Of a stretch of DNA of 64,000 nt, positions 35,958-45,236 are shown in pieces. Below the pieces are notes generated by a model. It saw only the letters and a list, made by a program, of their open reading frames with translations. It was not told the DNA's origin and ran no database searches. How positions within the stretch are numbered: position 1 is the stretch's first letter; each line of letters begins with the position of its first letter. The stretch covers positions 1 through 64,000 of the forward strand of contig NZ_AKXQ01000003.1 in the NCBI RefSeq assembly GCF_000276805.1. The letters are read 5' to 3'. The DNA is from Moritella dasanensis ArB 0140. Its GTDB lineage: Bacteria; Pseudomonadota; Gammaproteobacteria; Enterobacterales; Moritellaceae. The translations under genes were made by a program, and so were the position numbers.

Positions 35958-36985
35958 TGAAAAAATTATTGGTGTTACTCACCCTGTTTTTTAGCGCCTA
36001 TGGGGTTGCAGATGATTTTCGCCCAGCATCCCTTACGCTACAACCTTTGATTGATAATCAATTTAAAGTGACCTGGAAAGTACCGATAAAAAATCGTCAA
36101 CTTCCGCAACTGAATGTAAAGTTTGATGCTTTAACGCAGGAATATTTACCTAAAAGTTCGCGTTCTGTTGACGGTGCCTATGTTCAATCTTGGTTGATTT
36201 CTCGTGAACATAACCTTTCAGGTCTTACCGTCAGCATTGAGGGTTTAAAAGGCTCGGGTTATGAAGTTATTTTCAGAGTGCTCACTAATGGTACTTATAC
36301 TAATAATACTAACAATAACCAAAGCAACCAAAAAAACAGTAATACATTAACTAAAATATTGAATTCGGATGAGCCATTTTTTATCGTACCCGAAAATCAA
36401 AATATTGCCACGAACGGGGTGTTTGTTAGTTATGTCACATTAGGGTTTGAGCATATTTTAGCTGGTCTAGATCACCTATTATTTGTATTTGCTCTGATTC
36501 TTCTTGTGGTGAGTAGAAAAAAACTAATTTGGACGATTACCTGTTTTACATTAGCCCACAGTATTACATTGGCCGCGGTAACACTCGATTGGTTGTATTT
36601 TCCTGGTCCCCCCGTAGAAGCTGTCATTGCGTTATCCATTATTTTTTTAGCCAACGAAATTATCATCGTGCACCGTGGCAAACCAAGCACAACGGCTCAA
36701 TATCCTTGGTTAGTGGCTTTTATTTTTGGTTTATTGCACGGTATGGGCTTTGCCAGTGCATTGAGTGACATTGGCGTTCCTGAGAATGAAGTGTTTATGG
36801 CACTATTCTCATTCAACGTTGGTGTCGAATTGGGGCAATTAACGTTTGTGCTGGTTGTGCTGACGCTGATGTCGCGCTGTAAAAATAGATTCACTAAGCT
36901 GCCCAATTGGACAGCTCAAATCCCTGCTTATGTGATTGGTTGCACCGCTAGTTTTTGGCTATTACAACGGTTAGTTATGTTTTAA
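35957..36985 (+). CDS. HupE/UreJ-like membrane protein
   Basis: 342 residues from a GTG that overlaps the stop of the previous gene (TAGTG). Signal peptide MKKLLVLLTLFFSAYGVA, then a periplasmic beta-rich region to about 110, an Asn/Thr-rich linker (about 111-130), and six or so membrane helices. Membrane motifs: GFEHILAGLDHLLFVFAL, FTLAHSITL, FGLLHGMGFASAL and FNVGVELGQL. The His and Asp residues in these are the conserved ones of HupE/UreJ proteins, some of which carry Ni or Co. Metal supply to the DUF3604 protein is a reasonable guess only. Confidence 0.82.
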   Translation: MKKLLVLLTLFFSAYGVADDFRPASLTLQPLIDNQFKVTWKVPIKNRQLPQLNVKFDALTQEYLPKSSRSVDGAYVQSWLISREHNLSGLTVSIEGLKGSGYEVIFRVLTNGTYTNNTNNNQSNQKNSNTLTKILNSDEPFFIVPENQNIATNGVFVSYVTLGFEHILAGLDHLLFVFALILLVVSRKKLIWTITCFTLAHSITLAAVTLDWLYFPGPPVEAVIALSIIFLANEIIIVHRGKPSTTAQYPWLVAFIFGLLHGMGFASALSDIGVPENEVFMALFSFNVGVELGQLTFVLVVLTLMSRCKNRFTKLPNWTAQIPAYVIGCTASFWLLQRLVMF

Positions 36986-36988
36986 CAA

Positions 36989-38248
36989 TTATTTGAATTT
37001 AGATAAGTCTCGGCGCCATTGTTTATCTTCTTCAGCGCCAGCCTTCTGCCATATTTGTTTTACATTCACGCTAAGTTGACCATCAATTTCATTGGCATTG
37101 AGTGTGAACGTGAGCGGGTTGGCGATATTGGGTTGCGATAAAATCTGTTGGTCGTTAAATACTTGTTCAACGATACACACAGAGGTTTTATCGGGACTGT
37201 CGGCATCACGGGCTAGCGGGTTATTACAATTGTTCATGACGTCACCGCCGTTCGGGTACAATACCGCTAATCGTTGATGTTGGCTGCCGATAGAGACATC
37301 AAAGTAAATTTTCTGACTGGCAAGGTAATGATAAATATTAGCTGAAAGCGCCGATGGGGCACGTTCTTTTTCGTTATAAAACCGCGATAGCTTTAAATAC
37401 GTCGAGCTACCTCCAGGCGCTGTGACATCGGCAGCGCGGACGTACTTATGTAATATACGCATATGGTGAGTAGGGAGTGTCCAGCCCACTTGCACTTGCA
37501 CTTTTACGTCACCATTACTCAGTTCTTCAACGTCGGTAATACGGGTTTGTACTTTCGTATTGAGAATGGGTTCGATGACGTCTGTATCAATACTGCTGCG
37601 TACTTTCAATAATTGCGCGAGGTTGAATTGCGGGCTGCGACCGTGCGCTGAAAACAATCGTTTCACATCATCAAGTACCGATGTTAGCTGCATGACTTCA
37701 TGATCTTGTTGGCGAATTAAACGCGCGCTTTGCTGCGTTGAAATTTGTTGTTCGGCAATCGCTAATTTTATCTCACCGAGATTTTTCAAATTGTTATCGA
37801 ACTCGTTATCCAGCGTGATCAGGCTTTTTTCGATACTGAGATTTTCGCGTAATATCGCCATACTCTCACCAATGTAATGTTCGTCAAAAGTTGCCCGTAT
37901 TTGCTGGACTACAAAAACTTGGCCTTTATAGACATCTTTATCTTTGACTATCTGTGGTTTGTTTTGTGGGGTGATCTTGATATAGGCGGCTTGAATAATC
38001 GGTACATATTGTTTGTAGTTGGTGAGGTCGACTGGTTTGTTCATTAATTGATAATCACGCACATCAAAACTGGCTTTGATCCGTGCTTTTTCCAGCATTA
38101 TTTGCTTGGCACTGGCAATACTTTCACCATTGGTTAGCTGGTGGGTAATGGTATAGGTTTTTGACCAAAAGCCGATATGGGCAAGCGCTGAGTGGTTATA
38201 ACTGAACATCAGTAATAAAGATAAAACAATTGGCATCGGTAGGCGCAT
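36989..38248 (-). CDS. Hypothetical exported protein
   Basis: 419 residues, convergent with the HupE-like gene (3-base gap). Signal peptide MRLPMPIVLSLLLMFSYNHSALA. The central part (about 125-195) is helical and rich in Gln and Glu, probably coiled coil. The second half is beta-rich and has two cysteines in MNNCNNPLARDADSPDKTSVC that could form a disulfide. I do not recognise the family. It has its own upstream region facing hrpB, and its stop is tight to the neighbour, so it looks like a genuine gene of unknown function. Confidence 0.75.
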   Translation of the reverse strand: MRLPMPIVLSLLLMFSYNHSALAHIGFWSKTYTITHQLTNGESIASAKQIMLEKARIKASFDVRDYQLMNKPVDLTNYKQYVPIIQAAYIKITPQNKPQIVKDKDVYKGQVFVVQQIRATFDEHYIGESMAILRENLSIEKSLITLDNEFDNNLKNLGEIKLAIAEQQISTQQSARLIRQQDHEVMQLTSVLDDVKRLFSAHGRSPQFNLAQLLKVRSSIDTDVIEPILNTKVQTRITDVEELSNGDVKVQVQVGWTLPTHHMRILHKYVRAADVTAPGGSSTYLKLSRFYNEKERAPSALSANIYHYLASQKIYFDVSIGSQHQRLAVLYPNGGDVMNNCNNPLARDADSPDKTSVCIVEQVFNDQQILSQPNIANPLTFTLNANEIDGQLSVNVKQIWQKAGAEEDKQWRRDLSKFK

Positions 38249-38361
38249 AGTAAGTTCCTTTTGCTATTCCTTATAAATAATAGACTTAAATTTAATGGAT
38301 GGTGTTTTTAGGGTAAAATACAGCTATTACTGATTAATTTATTTTATCTTGAGAGGCCTTT

Positions 38362-40884
38362 GTGGCAGCGTTACCGATCACTTCTGTATTAGCCGACTTA
38401 TTTACGGCCTTAACATCATCCAATCAAGTTATCTTGCAAGCACCACCTGGGGCGGGTAAGTCAACGCTATTACCGTTAAAGCTGCTGCAAGAAAATATCT
38501 TCAGCGGCCGTATTCTGATGCTTGAACCGCGCCGCCTTGCCGCGCGCAATATTGCCACGTATATGGCTTCGCAGCTGCAGCAAAAAGTCGGTGAAGATGT
38601 CGGTTATCGTATGCGTGGCGATACCAAGGTATCAAAATCAACGCGATTGGAAGTTGTCACGGAAGGGATCTTAACGCGGATGATCCAGCAAGATCCGGAA
38701 CTCAGCGATTACGATTTAATTATTTTTGACGAATTTCATGAACGCTCACTGAATGCTGATATTGGTTTAGCCTTTGCATTAGAAGTGCAACAAGGCTTGC
38801 GTGATGATTTAAAACTATTAGTCATGTCAGCGACACTCGACAGTGCTGGGTTGCAAAAGATGCTACCTGATGCACAACTGTTGACGGCGGAAGGCCGCTG
38901 TTTTCCGGTGACGTATAGTTATCATCCGGTGGATTTAAAGCGCAGTACCATTAAACAAGCATTACCGGGCGCGATTGCGGCAACCGTTAAATTAGCATTG
39001 CAGCAGCAAGACGGTAATATTTTAGTGTTTTTGCCTGGCGTGAGTGAAATTAAACGTTGTCAGCAACAGTTACAAGAACTGGTTAATGCACGTCTGCATG
39101 TGTTGCCGTTATATGGTCAATTGACGCAACAACAGCAACAAGCGGCTATTAACCCCTTGGCCGCAGGGCAACGTAAAGTTGTATTGGCGACCAATATTGC
39201 GGAAACATCTTTAACCATTGAAGGTATTTCGGTGGTGATTGACTCCGGTCTCGAGCGTAAAGTGAGTTTCTCGCCACGTTCTGGTGTCAGCCGCTTACAA
39301 ACAAAGCGTATTAGCCAAGCATCAGCCACCCAGCGTGCTGGACGAGCAGGGCGACTACAAGTTGGACATTGTTATCGGTTATGGCGCGAAGAAGACCACA
39401 GCCGTTTAGAACCACAAATAGAACCAGAAATTCTCGCCGCAGATTTAACCTCAACCTGTTTAGAGTTAAAGGTATGGGGCGTTAATAGTTTTGCCGAATT
39501 GGCGCTATTGGATCAACCCTCGCAGGCAAACGTCGATTATGCCGAAGGCTTGTTAACTGATTTAGGCGCGCTGGCGTCGGGAAATTGCAGTAAACATGGC
39601 CAAGCATTAGCTGCATTTGGTATGTCACCACGGTTAGCGCACATGTTATTAACGGCGCAAACATGGGAAGATGAATTACCGGGTATTAGCTGGTTAGCTT
39701 GTCGTTTAATCGCCTTATTGGAAGGCAGTGAACGCTTACCGCTTGATTTAGACTTTGGCCTGCAACAAATGGCAGCGGGACACTTTAAACAAGCACAGCG
39801 TCAAGCGCAGCAATGGGCTCAGCGTTTTAGTTTTATCAAAAGTAGCAGCCATACTAGCAATAATAGCGCAGATACTAATGCCTATACTGGGTTGTTATTA
39901 GCGTTAGCGTATCCAGATCGTATCGCTCAGCGTCGTGATAGTACGGGACGGGGGCAAGCTGGCCACGGTTCAGATGTACCGTATATGTTAAGTAACGGGC
40001 TCGGAGTTAAATTGATGAACGACGCCAGCCTTACCAATACCGAGTTAATGGTTGTAGCGGACTTGTCATTAACCGAGCAAGGCGCCGATGCCATGGTGTA
40101 TAACGCCTGTGCCATCGATCTCGCGGAACTACAAACTTGGTTACCGCAACTGTTTAGCCAGCAGGCGTTTGTACAATGGGATTTAAAAGCGCAGAAATTA
40201 ATTGCTGAGCAGCGTCAATGTTTAGGCAAGTTAGTATTATCCCGTAAAGTATTAACGGATATTACCCCAGCGCAAAAGCAAACTGCCGTACTGGCCGGTA
40301 TTCGCAAAGCGGGTTTGTCGGTATTGCCGTGGAACGAGCAAAATAAAGCCTTACTGACACGTTTACGTTGCGCACATCAATGGCTACCTGAATTAGGTTT
40401 TGTTGATTACAGTGAAATGGCCTTGATTGACGATTTAGAAAATTGGTTGTTACCTTACTTAACGGGCGTGACTGGTCCTGCACAGATGAAAAAAATACCG
40501 TTAACGGATGCGTTATTATCACGTTTGGAGTGGTCACTACAACAGCGTTTAGATAAAGAGTTGCCGACTCACTTTACCGTGCCGACAGGCTCAAAAATTA
40601 AACTACGTTACAACGATAACAATGCCCCGAGTTTACCGGTGCGTATTCAAGAGATGTTTGGCCAAGCGAATAAACCAGCAGTGGCTAATGGTCGGGTGCC
40701 GATTGTGATCGAATTATTGTCTCCCGCTCAACGTCCGTTACAAATAACCCAAGATTTACTCGGTTTTTGGAGTGGCAGTTATAACGACGTCAAAAAAGAA
40801 ATGAAGGGTCGTTATCCGAAACATTATTGGCCAGATAATCCACTGGAAGCGATGCCGACCCGCCGGGTTAAAAAACATATGTAG
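38362..40884 (+). CDS. hrpB: ATP-dependent RNA helicase HrpB
   Basis: 840-residue DEAH/RHA-type helicase (E. coli about 810). GTG start with GAGAGG upstream. Motif I QAPPGAGKSTLLP, Ia LEPRRLAARN, II DEFHERSL (DEFH in place of DEAH), III SATLD, V ATNIAETSLTIEGI, VI QRAGRAGR, then the HA2/HrpB C-terminal domains ending near PKHYWPDNP. The biological role is poorly defined. In E. coli hrpB precedes mrcB; here five genes lie between. Confidence 0.96.
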   Translation: MAALPITSVLADLFTALTSSNQVILQAPPGAGKSTLLPLKLLQENIFSGRILMLEPRRLAARNIATYMASQLQQKVGEDVGYRMRGDTKVSKSTRLEVVTEGILTRMIQQDPELSDYDLIIFDEFHERSLNADIGLAFALEVQQGLRDDLKLLVMSATLDSAGLQKMLPDAQLLTAEGRCFPVTYSYHPVDLKRSTIKQALPGAIAATVKLALQQQDGNILVFLPGVSEIKRCQQQLQELVNARLHVLPLYGQLTQQQQQAAINPLAAGQRKVVLATNIAETSLTIEGISVVIDSGLERKVSFSPRSGVSRLQTKRISQASATQRAGRAGRLQVGHCYRLWREEDHSRLEPQIEPEILAADLTSTCLELKVWGVNSFAELALLDQPSQANVDYAEGLLTDLGALASGNCSKHGQALAAFGMSPRLAHMLLTAQTWEDELPGISWLACRLIALLEGSERLPLDLDFGLQQMAAGHFKQAQRQAQQWAQRFSFIKSSSHTSNNSADTNAYTGLLLALAYPDRIAQRRDSTGRGQAGHGSDVPYMLSNGLGVKLMNDASLTNTELMVVADLSLTEQGADAMVYNACAIDLAELQTWLPQLFSQQAFVQWDLKAQKLIAEQRQCLGKLVLSRKVLTDITPAQKQTAVLAGIRKAGLSVLPWNEQNKALLTRLRCAHQWLPELGFVDYSEMALIDDLENWLLPYLTGVTGPAQMKKIPLTDALLSRLEWSLQQRLDKELPTHFTVPTGSKIKLRYNDNNAPSLPVRIQEMFGQANKPAVANGRVPIVIELLSPAQRPLQITQDLLGFWSGSYNDVKKEMKGRYPKHYWPDNPLEAMPTRRVKKHM

Positions 40885-40959
40885 GAAAGCAGCCATAATT
40901 AATCGGAATCTGCTATTATCCGCCCGTGTTCGTTCCAGCAAAATAAAAGAAGATTTATC

Positions 40960-41910
40960 ATGACTAAAAAAATTGCCACATTGCATCCCCGTAATCCACA
41001 TCAGGGACGTTATGATTTAACTGCCTTAGTTAAAACATATCCAGCGTTACAAACGCACATAACGCAAAATCCGAGTGGAGAAGAAACGGTTGATTTTAGT
41101 GATGATAAAGCCGTTGTATGTTTGAACGCTGCCTTATTAGCACATTTTTACCAAGTACCGAATTGGCAGATCCCTGCGGGCTACTTATGTCCACCTATTC
41201 CAGGTCGTGCTGATTATATTCACTATATTGCTGACTTGTTGGCAGAAATGAATAATGGCGAAGTGCCGACTGGTAAACGTGTGAAAGCATTAGACATAGG
41301 TACAGGCGCTAACTGTATTTACCCTATTCTTGGTCATCGCAGCTATGGCTGGGGTTTTGTTGGTACTGATGTTGATAAAGTGGCTGCAAAAACCGCTAAC
41401 GTTATCGTACAAGCAAATCCAGGTCTAAACAAAGCCATTAAAATTGTCTTGAAGAAAACACCAGGCAGTATGTTCAAAGGTGTGATTAAGCATGGTGATA
41501 GATATTCAGTAACTGTGTGTAATCCTCCGTTCCATGCATCAATGGAAGCCGCTGCCGCAGGCACTGAACGTAAAATTATCAATTTACACAAAGGTAAAGC
41601 AGCGCCAACCAATACCACTAAGTTGAACTTTGGTGGTCAGCACTCGGAACTCTGGTGTGAAGGTGGCGAACTTCGTTTTGTGAAAGACATGGCCAAAGAG
41701 AGTAAAGACTTTACTGAGCAAGTATGTTGGTTTACCAGCCTTATCTCAAAGGGCGAACATATCGAAGAACTTGAAGAATATTTAAATACGCTAGATGTAA
41801 AACAAATCCGCGTGATACCTATGTCACAAGGCCAAAAAGTCAGCCGTATATTAGCATGGAGCTTTATGGATGCTGACGAGCAACAACAGTGGGCTGCCGA
41901 TCAGTGGTAA
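40960..41910 (+). CDS. rlmF: 23S rRNA (adenine-1618-N6)-methyltransferase
   Basis: Methylates A1618 of 23S rRNA with S-adenosylmethionine. 316 residues (E. coli YbiN 308). N-terminal LHPRNPHQGRYDLTALV and PPIPGRADYIHYIADLL are family marks. ALDIGTGANCIYPILG is the cofactor loop and VTVCNPPFHAS the N6-adenine NPPF catalytic motif; SRILAWSF lies near the end. A tandem repeat and a strong terminator follow. Confidence 0.96.
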   Translation: MTKKIATLHPRNPHQGRYDLTALVKTYPALQTHITQNPSGEETVDFSDDKAVVCLNAALLAHFYQVPNWQIPAGYLCPPIPGRADYIHYIADLLAEMNNGEVPTGKRVKALDIGTGANCIYPILGHRSYGWGFVGTDVDKVAAKTANVIVQANPGLNKAIKIVLKKTPGSMFKGVIKHGDRYSVTVCNPPFHASMEAAAAGTERKIINLHKGKAAPTNTTKLNFGGQHSELWCEGGELRFVKDMAKESKDFTEQVCWFTSLISKGEHIEELEEYLNTLDVKQIRVIPMSQGQKVSRILAWSFMDADEQQQWAADQW

Positions 41911-41942
41911 ACGCTACTGCTTACTAACGTTGAAACGACTAT

Positions 41943-41980
41943 TTTGTTAAACAGGCTGGTATTTGTTAAACAGACTGGTA
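41943..41980. repeat. 19-base tandem duplication
   Basis: Two adjacent copies of TTTGTTAAACAGRCTGGTA (41943-41961 and 41962-41980) differ at one base. They lie between the rlmF stop and its terminator, probably a slippage duplication. Confidence 0.9.
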
Positions 41981-42007
41981 GAGCAGGTTATAATTAGGTA
42001 GATTAAT

Positions 42008-42034
42008 ACGGCAAGCATCGCGCTTGCCGTTTTT
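42008..42034 (+). terminator. rlmF terminator
   Basis: ACGGCAAGC and GCTTGCCGT form a perfect 9-base stem over a 5-base loop and run into TTTTT. Confidence 0.93.
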
Positions 42035-42103
42035 GTATCTGCGATTTTTATATTTGAAATGGTATCGACTTCAGAGCTAGTTTGAACTTAAGGGGATAAT
42101 GAC

Positions 42104-42394
42104 ATGTTGGTATGGCTAGGTTACAGCTATGTAGTATTAAGCATCATCACGCTGCTGGTATATGGCAAAGACAAATGGGCTGCGAAGCGACAAGCATGGC
42201 GCACGCCTGAGCGAACATTACACTTACTGGCATTGCTAGGCGGTTGGCCTGGCGCGCTGCTCGGCCAAAAATTGTTTTCGCATAAAATAAGTAAAATTAG
42301 CTTCAAGCGCATTTTTTGGTTAACGGTTGTTGGTAATCTACTCATAGTACTGGGCATTTTCCAAATAGATCCGAGCTATGTGGTTGTGAGTTAA
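42104..42394 (+). CDS. DUF1294 membrane protein
   Basis: 96 residues with a membrane segment at the N-terminus (about 3-20) and another near the C-terminus (about 70-87). The central YGKDKWAAKRQAWRTPERTLHLLALLGGWPGALLGQKLFSHKISK is, in pieces, the DUF1294 signature (DKxAA...W R xxE..L...A..GG.xGa.......H K). Function unknown. A ribosome site AAGGGG lies before the ATG. Confidence 0.88.
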   Translation: MLVWLGYSYVVLSIITLLVYGKDKWAAKRQAWRTPERTLHLLALLGGWPGALLGQKLFSHKISKISFKRIFWLTVVGNLLIVLGIFQIDPSYVVVS

Positions 42395-42530
42395 TAGTCA
42401 ACTGCGAATTTTTCAACTGATTTACACACTTTTACGCTATCTATACTATGCCTTTGTTTTATTGTGGTATACCATTTCGGCCTTATTATGCTAATTACGG
42501 CTATTTCGAACGAGTATTGGGTATTCATTA

Positions 42531-43979
42531 ATGTCGTTAATTAAGAACAGTAAATTACAATTAGTGCTGACGTGGGTGCTATTAACCAGCGTATTGTTGG
42601 GCATTGTCGCGTTATTACCTGTGGGTGATAAAGTCGAAGCAAGTGCTGAGATAAAGGCTGCGCCTATGACCGCAGAGGAGCCAGAAATAACGAGTGCTGC
42701 GCTGCTATCTAATCAAAAATCGAATAAAGAATCAGAATCAGAATCAGAAGCAGAAACAGAAGCTGTATCTGTTACGCCTGTTGTTTCAGTTGATAGCACG
42801 ATACCTGCGGCAACCGATCTTACCTATGATCCAGCATCACGGCTTTATGATGCCAATGCACAGGGTGCAACGGTGACTGAATCAGCTGTAGCATCAATCG
42901 CGGCTGAACTGGCTAAGTCGTATCCAAAAACAATTAATTACGTGATTCAAAAGGGTGATACTTTAGGCGGTATTTTCGAGCAGTTAGATTTAAGCCAAAT
43001 GAGTTTATATCAAATTCTGGAAGTGGATTTAAACGTCCTGGCACTGGACAGTATTAAACCTGGGCAAACGTTAGTCTTTACCGAGTTTGAAGGTGAATTA
43101 ACACGCCTTGAATTACACATCAGTCTCGCGCATCAAGTGGTTTATAAACGCTCGGGTGATGATGGTTTTGAGTTCGAGCAAATAACCCTAGAGGGTGAAT
43201 GGCGTGAGCACAGTTATATTGGCAAGGTTGAATACAGTTTTGCCGGCTCAGCTAAAAAAGCCGGATTATCGTTATATGAAGCGCAATTTATTGCCAGCTT
43301 ATTAAAAGACAAAATTAATTTCAGCCGTGATTTACGTAGTGGAGATACTTTCAAAGTATTGGTATCGCGTCAATATATCGGTGATGAACGTACTGGTGAA
43401 AATCGTATTGACGCGGTGAGTATTAATAACCGCAGTCGTAATATTAGCGCCTATTTGTATGAAGGTGCTTATTATGATGAAGCGGGTTTAAGTATTGAAC
43501 GCGCCTTTGTACGTCGTCCTGTTAGCAGTAAATACCGTATATCATCCAGCTTTAATCCCAACCGTAGACATCCGGTGACTGGGTTGTTACGTCCGCATAA
43601 TGGTACTGACTTTGCTGTACCTATTGGCACGCCTGTTTATGCTACTGGCGATGGTGTGGTATCGCGTGTGCTTAATCATAAGTATGCCGGCTTGTATATC
43701 GAGATCACTAATGGCCAAACATACCGTACGCGTTTCTTACACCTAAGTAAGATATTAGTGAAAAAAGGTCAACGAATTAAACGTGGCCAGAAAATTGCGC
43801 TGTCAGGTAATACAGGCCGTACTACTGGACCGCATCTGCATTATGAACTACATGTGCGAGGCCGTGCGGTGAATGCCATGACAGCGGATATACCGATCGC
43901 CACTGCGATTGAGAAAAAGCAACAAGCAGCATTCAAACTGGCGTTAAGTAATTATCATGCGGCTTGGGCGCAAAGTTAA
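42531..43979 (+). CDS. mepM: M23 murein DD-endopeptidase, MepM/ShyA-like
   Basis: Zinc endopeptidase that cuts peptide cross-links to let the cell wall expand. 482 residues: N-terminal membrane anchor or signal (about 10-30), an acidic Ser/Glu linker (about 62-78), a LysM/OapA-like segment ([20 protein letters not shown], about 137-180), a middle domain, and the LytM domain (about 335-450). HNGTDFAVP gives H356 and D360, and PHLHYEL gives the HxH pair at 435-437, so the zinc site is complete. E. coli MepM is about 440 residues; the extra length is mostly the linker. Confidence 0.9.
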   Translation: MSLIKNSKLQLVLTWVLLTSVLLGIVALLPVGDKVEASAEIKAAPMTAEEPEITSAALLSNQKSNKESESESEAETEAVSVTPVVSVDSTIPAATDLTYDPASRLYDANAQGATVTESAVASIAAELAKSYPKTINYVIQKGDTLGGIFEQLDLSQMSLYQILEVDLNVLALDSIKPGQTLVFTEFEGELTRLELHISLAHQVVYKRSGDDGFEFEQITLEGEWREHSYIGKVEYSFAGSAKKAGLSLYEAQFIASLLKDKINFSRDLRSGDTFKVLVSRQYIGDERTGENRIDAVSINNRSRNISAYLYEGAYYDEAGLSIERAFVRRPVSSKYRISSSFNPNRRHPVTGLLRPHNGTDFAVPIGTPVYATGDGVVSRVLNHKYAGLYIEITNGQTYRTRFLHLSKILVKKGQRIKRGQKIALSGNTGRTTGPHLHYELHVRGRAVNAMTADIPIATAIEKKQQAAFKLALSNYHAAWAQS

Positions 43980-44389
43980 AGGCTCACTTTTCCGCGCATA
44001 TTTTTGGTCTTGCCACGCTGAGTCTTAGTGTCCATACGTTTCTTTTTGGCATTACGACTTGGCTTGGTTTCGCGGCGGGCCTTTTGGATCACTGTCGCCT
44101 GTTTAATCAATTCAACTAAGCGTTCAAACGCTACCTGTTTGTTAAAATCTTGACTGCGAGATTCCTGACTTTTAATAATGATTACGCCATCTTTGGTGAT
44201 GCGGTGATCACGTAATGCCAACAACCTTTCTTTATAAAATTCAGGTAATGACGACGCTTTGATATCAAAGCGTAAATGGATCGCCGTTGATACTTTATTG
44301 ACGTTTTGGCCACCGGCACCTTGTGCGCGAATGGCTTGAATATCAATTTCTGAATCGGGAATTGATACATTGCTAGAGATTACGAGCAT
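43976..44389 (-). CDS. arfB: Alternative ribosome-rescue hydrolase ArfB
   Basis: Releases peptides from stalled ribosomes without needing a codon in the A site. 137 residues (E. coli YaeJ 140). [24 protein letters not shown] contains the catalytic GGQ. The basic C-terminal tail ([18 protein letters not shown]) inserts in the mRNA channel. The 3' end overlaps the stop of the M23 gene on the other strand by 4 bases. Confidence 0.95.
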   Translation of the reverse strand: MLVISSNVSIPDSEIDIQAIRAQGAGGQNVNKVSTAIHLRFDIKASSLPEFYKERLLALRDHRITKDGVIIIKSQESRSQDFNKQVAFERLVELIKQATVIQKARRETKPSRNAKKKRMDTKTQRGKTKNMRGKVSL

Positions 44390-44606
44390 TAATAAACCTT
44401 GGTGTTATTTTACAATACGCTAAAGAGCAGAGCGAACGTTACGTTGTTGTGTAATCGCGCTCGTCTGACTTACTGCGTATCTTGAAGTAGCTTGGGTATG
44501 CGCCTATGATACGCTTGTTTCCTGCAATTGCTAATTTTCAACTTTCAATTTTTAATTCGTCATTTTCAGGCGTTATAACCTTCGGTGTTAGTAGAGAGTA
44601 TTTATC

Positions 44607-45107
44607 ATGATAATCCGACCCGTCAAAGTCAGTGATGCGCAAGCTTTGACCGCGCTATTTTCGCAACTGAATGACGAAACCCCGTTTATGGCGATGGGTG
44701 AACAAAATAGCGCCGCTGAACTTTGTGAACATCTGACATTATTCATCAATTCAGCAACTCAAGTGCTGTATGTGATCGAAGGAGACTGCGCCAAGCTACT
44801 GGGTTTCGCGATTGGTATTATCGGTTATATTAGCGGTGATACTACTGGTAATAGCGATAGTGTATCTTTGGTGATCGGTATTGAGCAAGCGAGCACAGGC
44901 ATGGGACTCGGTCGGCAATTATTACTGCATGTTGAGGCGTGGTCGCGGCTGCATAAATTAAAACAGCTTGAATTAACCGTCATGATAGACAATAAAAACG
45001 CGATAGCATTTTATAAAAAGGCTGGGTTTAAACTACAAGCTGTAAAGCCCCTTGGGATGGTTGACGCGTTAACGGAAAATGAATTATATATGCTTAAGGC
45101 CGTTTAA
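44607..45107 (+). CDS. GNAT-family N-acetyltransferase
   Basis: 166 residues. IIRPVKVSDAQALTALFSQL is the typical N-terminal GNAT start. SLVIGIEQASTGMGLGRQLL holds the acetyl-CoA loop (Q/R-x-x-G-x-G as TGMGLG), and TVMIDNKNAIAFYKKAGFK is the usual end block. Stands alone between arfB and mrcB with 217 bases upstream. Substrate unknown. Confidence 0.85.
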   Translation: MIIRPVKVSDAQALTALFSQLNDETPFMAMGEQNSAAELCEHLTLFINSATQVLYVIEGDCAKLLGFAIGIIGYISGDTTGNSDSVSLVIGIEQASTGMGLGRQLLLHVEAWSRLHKLKQLELTVMIDNKNAIAFYKKAGFKLQAVKPLGMVDALTENELYMLKAV

Positions 45108-45236
45108 ATAACCTCGGACTAGTTGAGTTGGGGCGAGGGAACAGGGTAAACTAACGATTCTTTATTACGCGTTTTTATTTTCAGCGTATTAGGTCAAGTC
45201 TGACCGTATTTGATGCAATTTCTAGGACCCTTTCTC

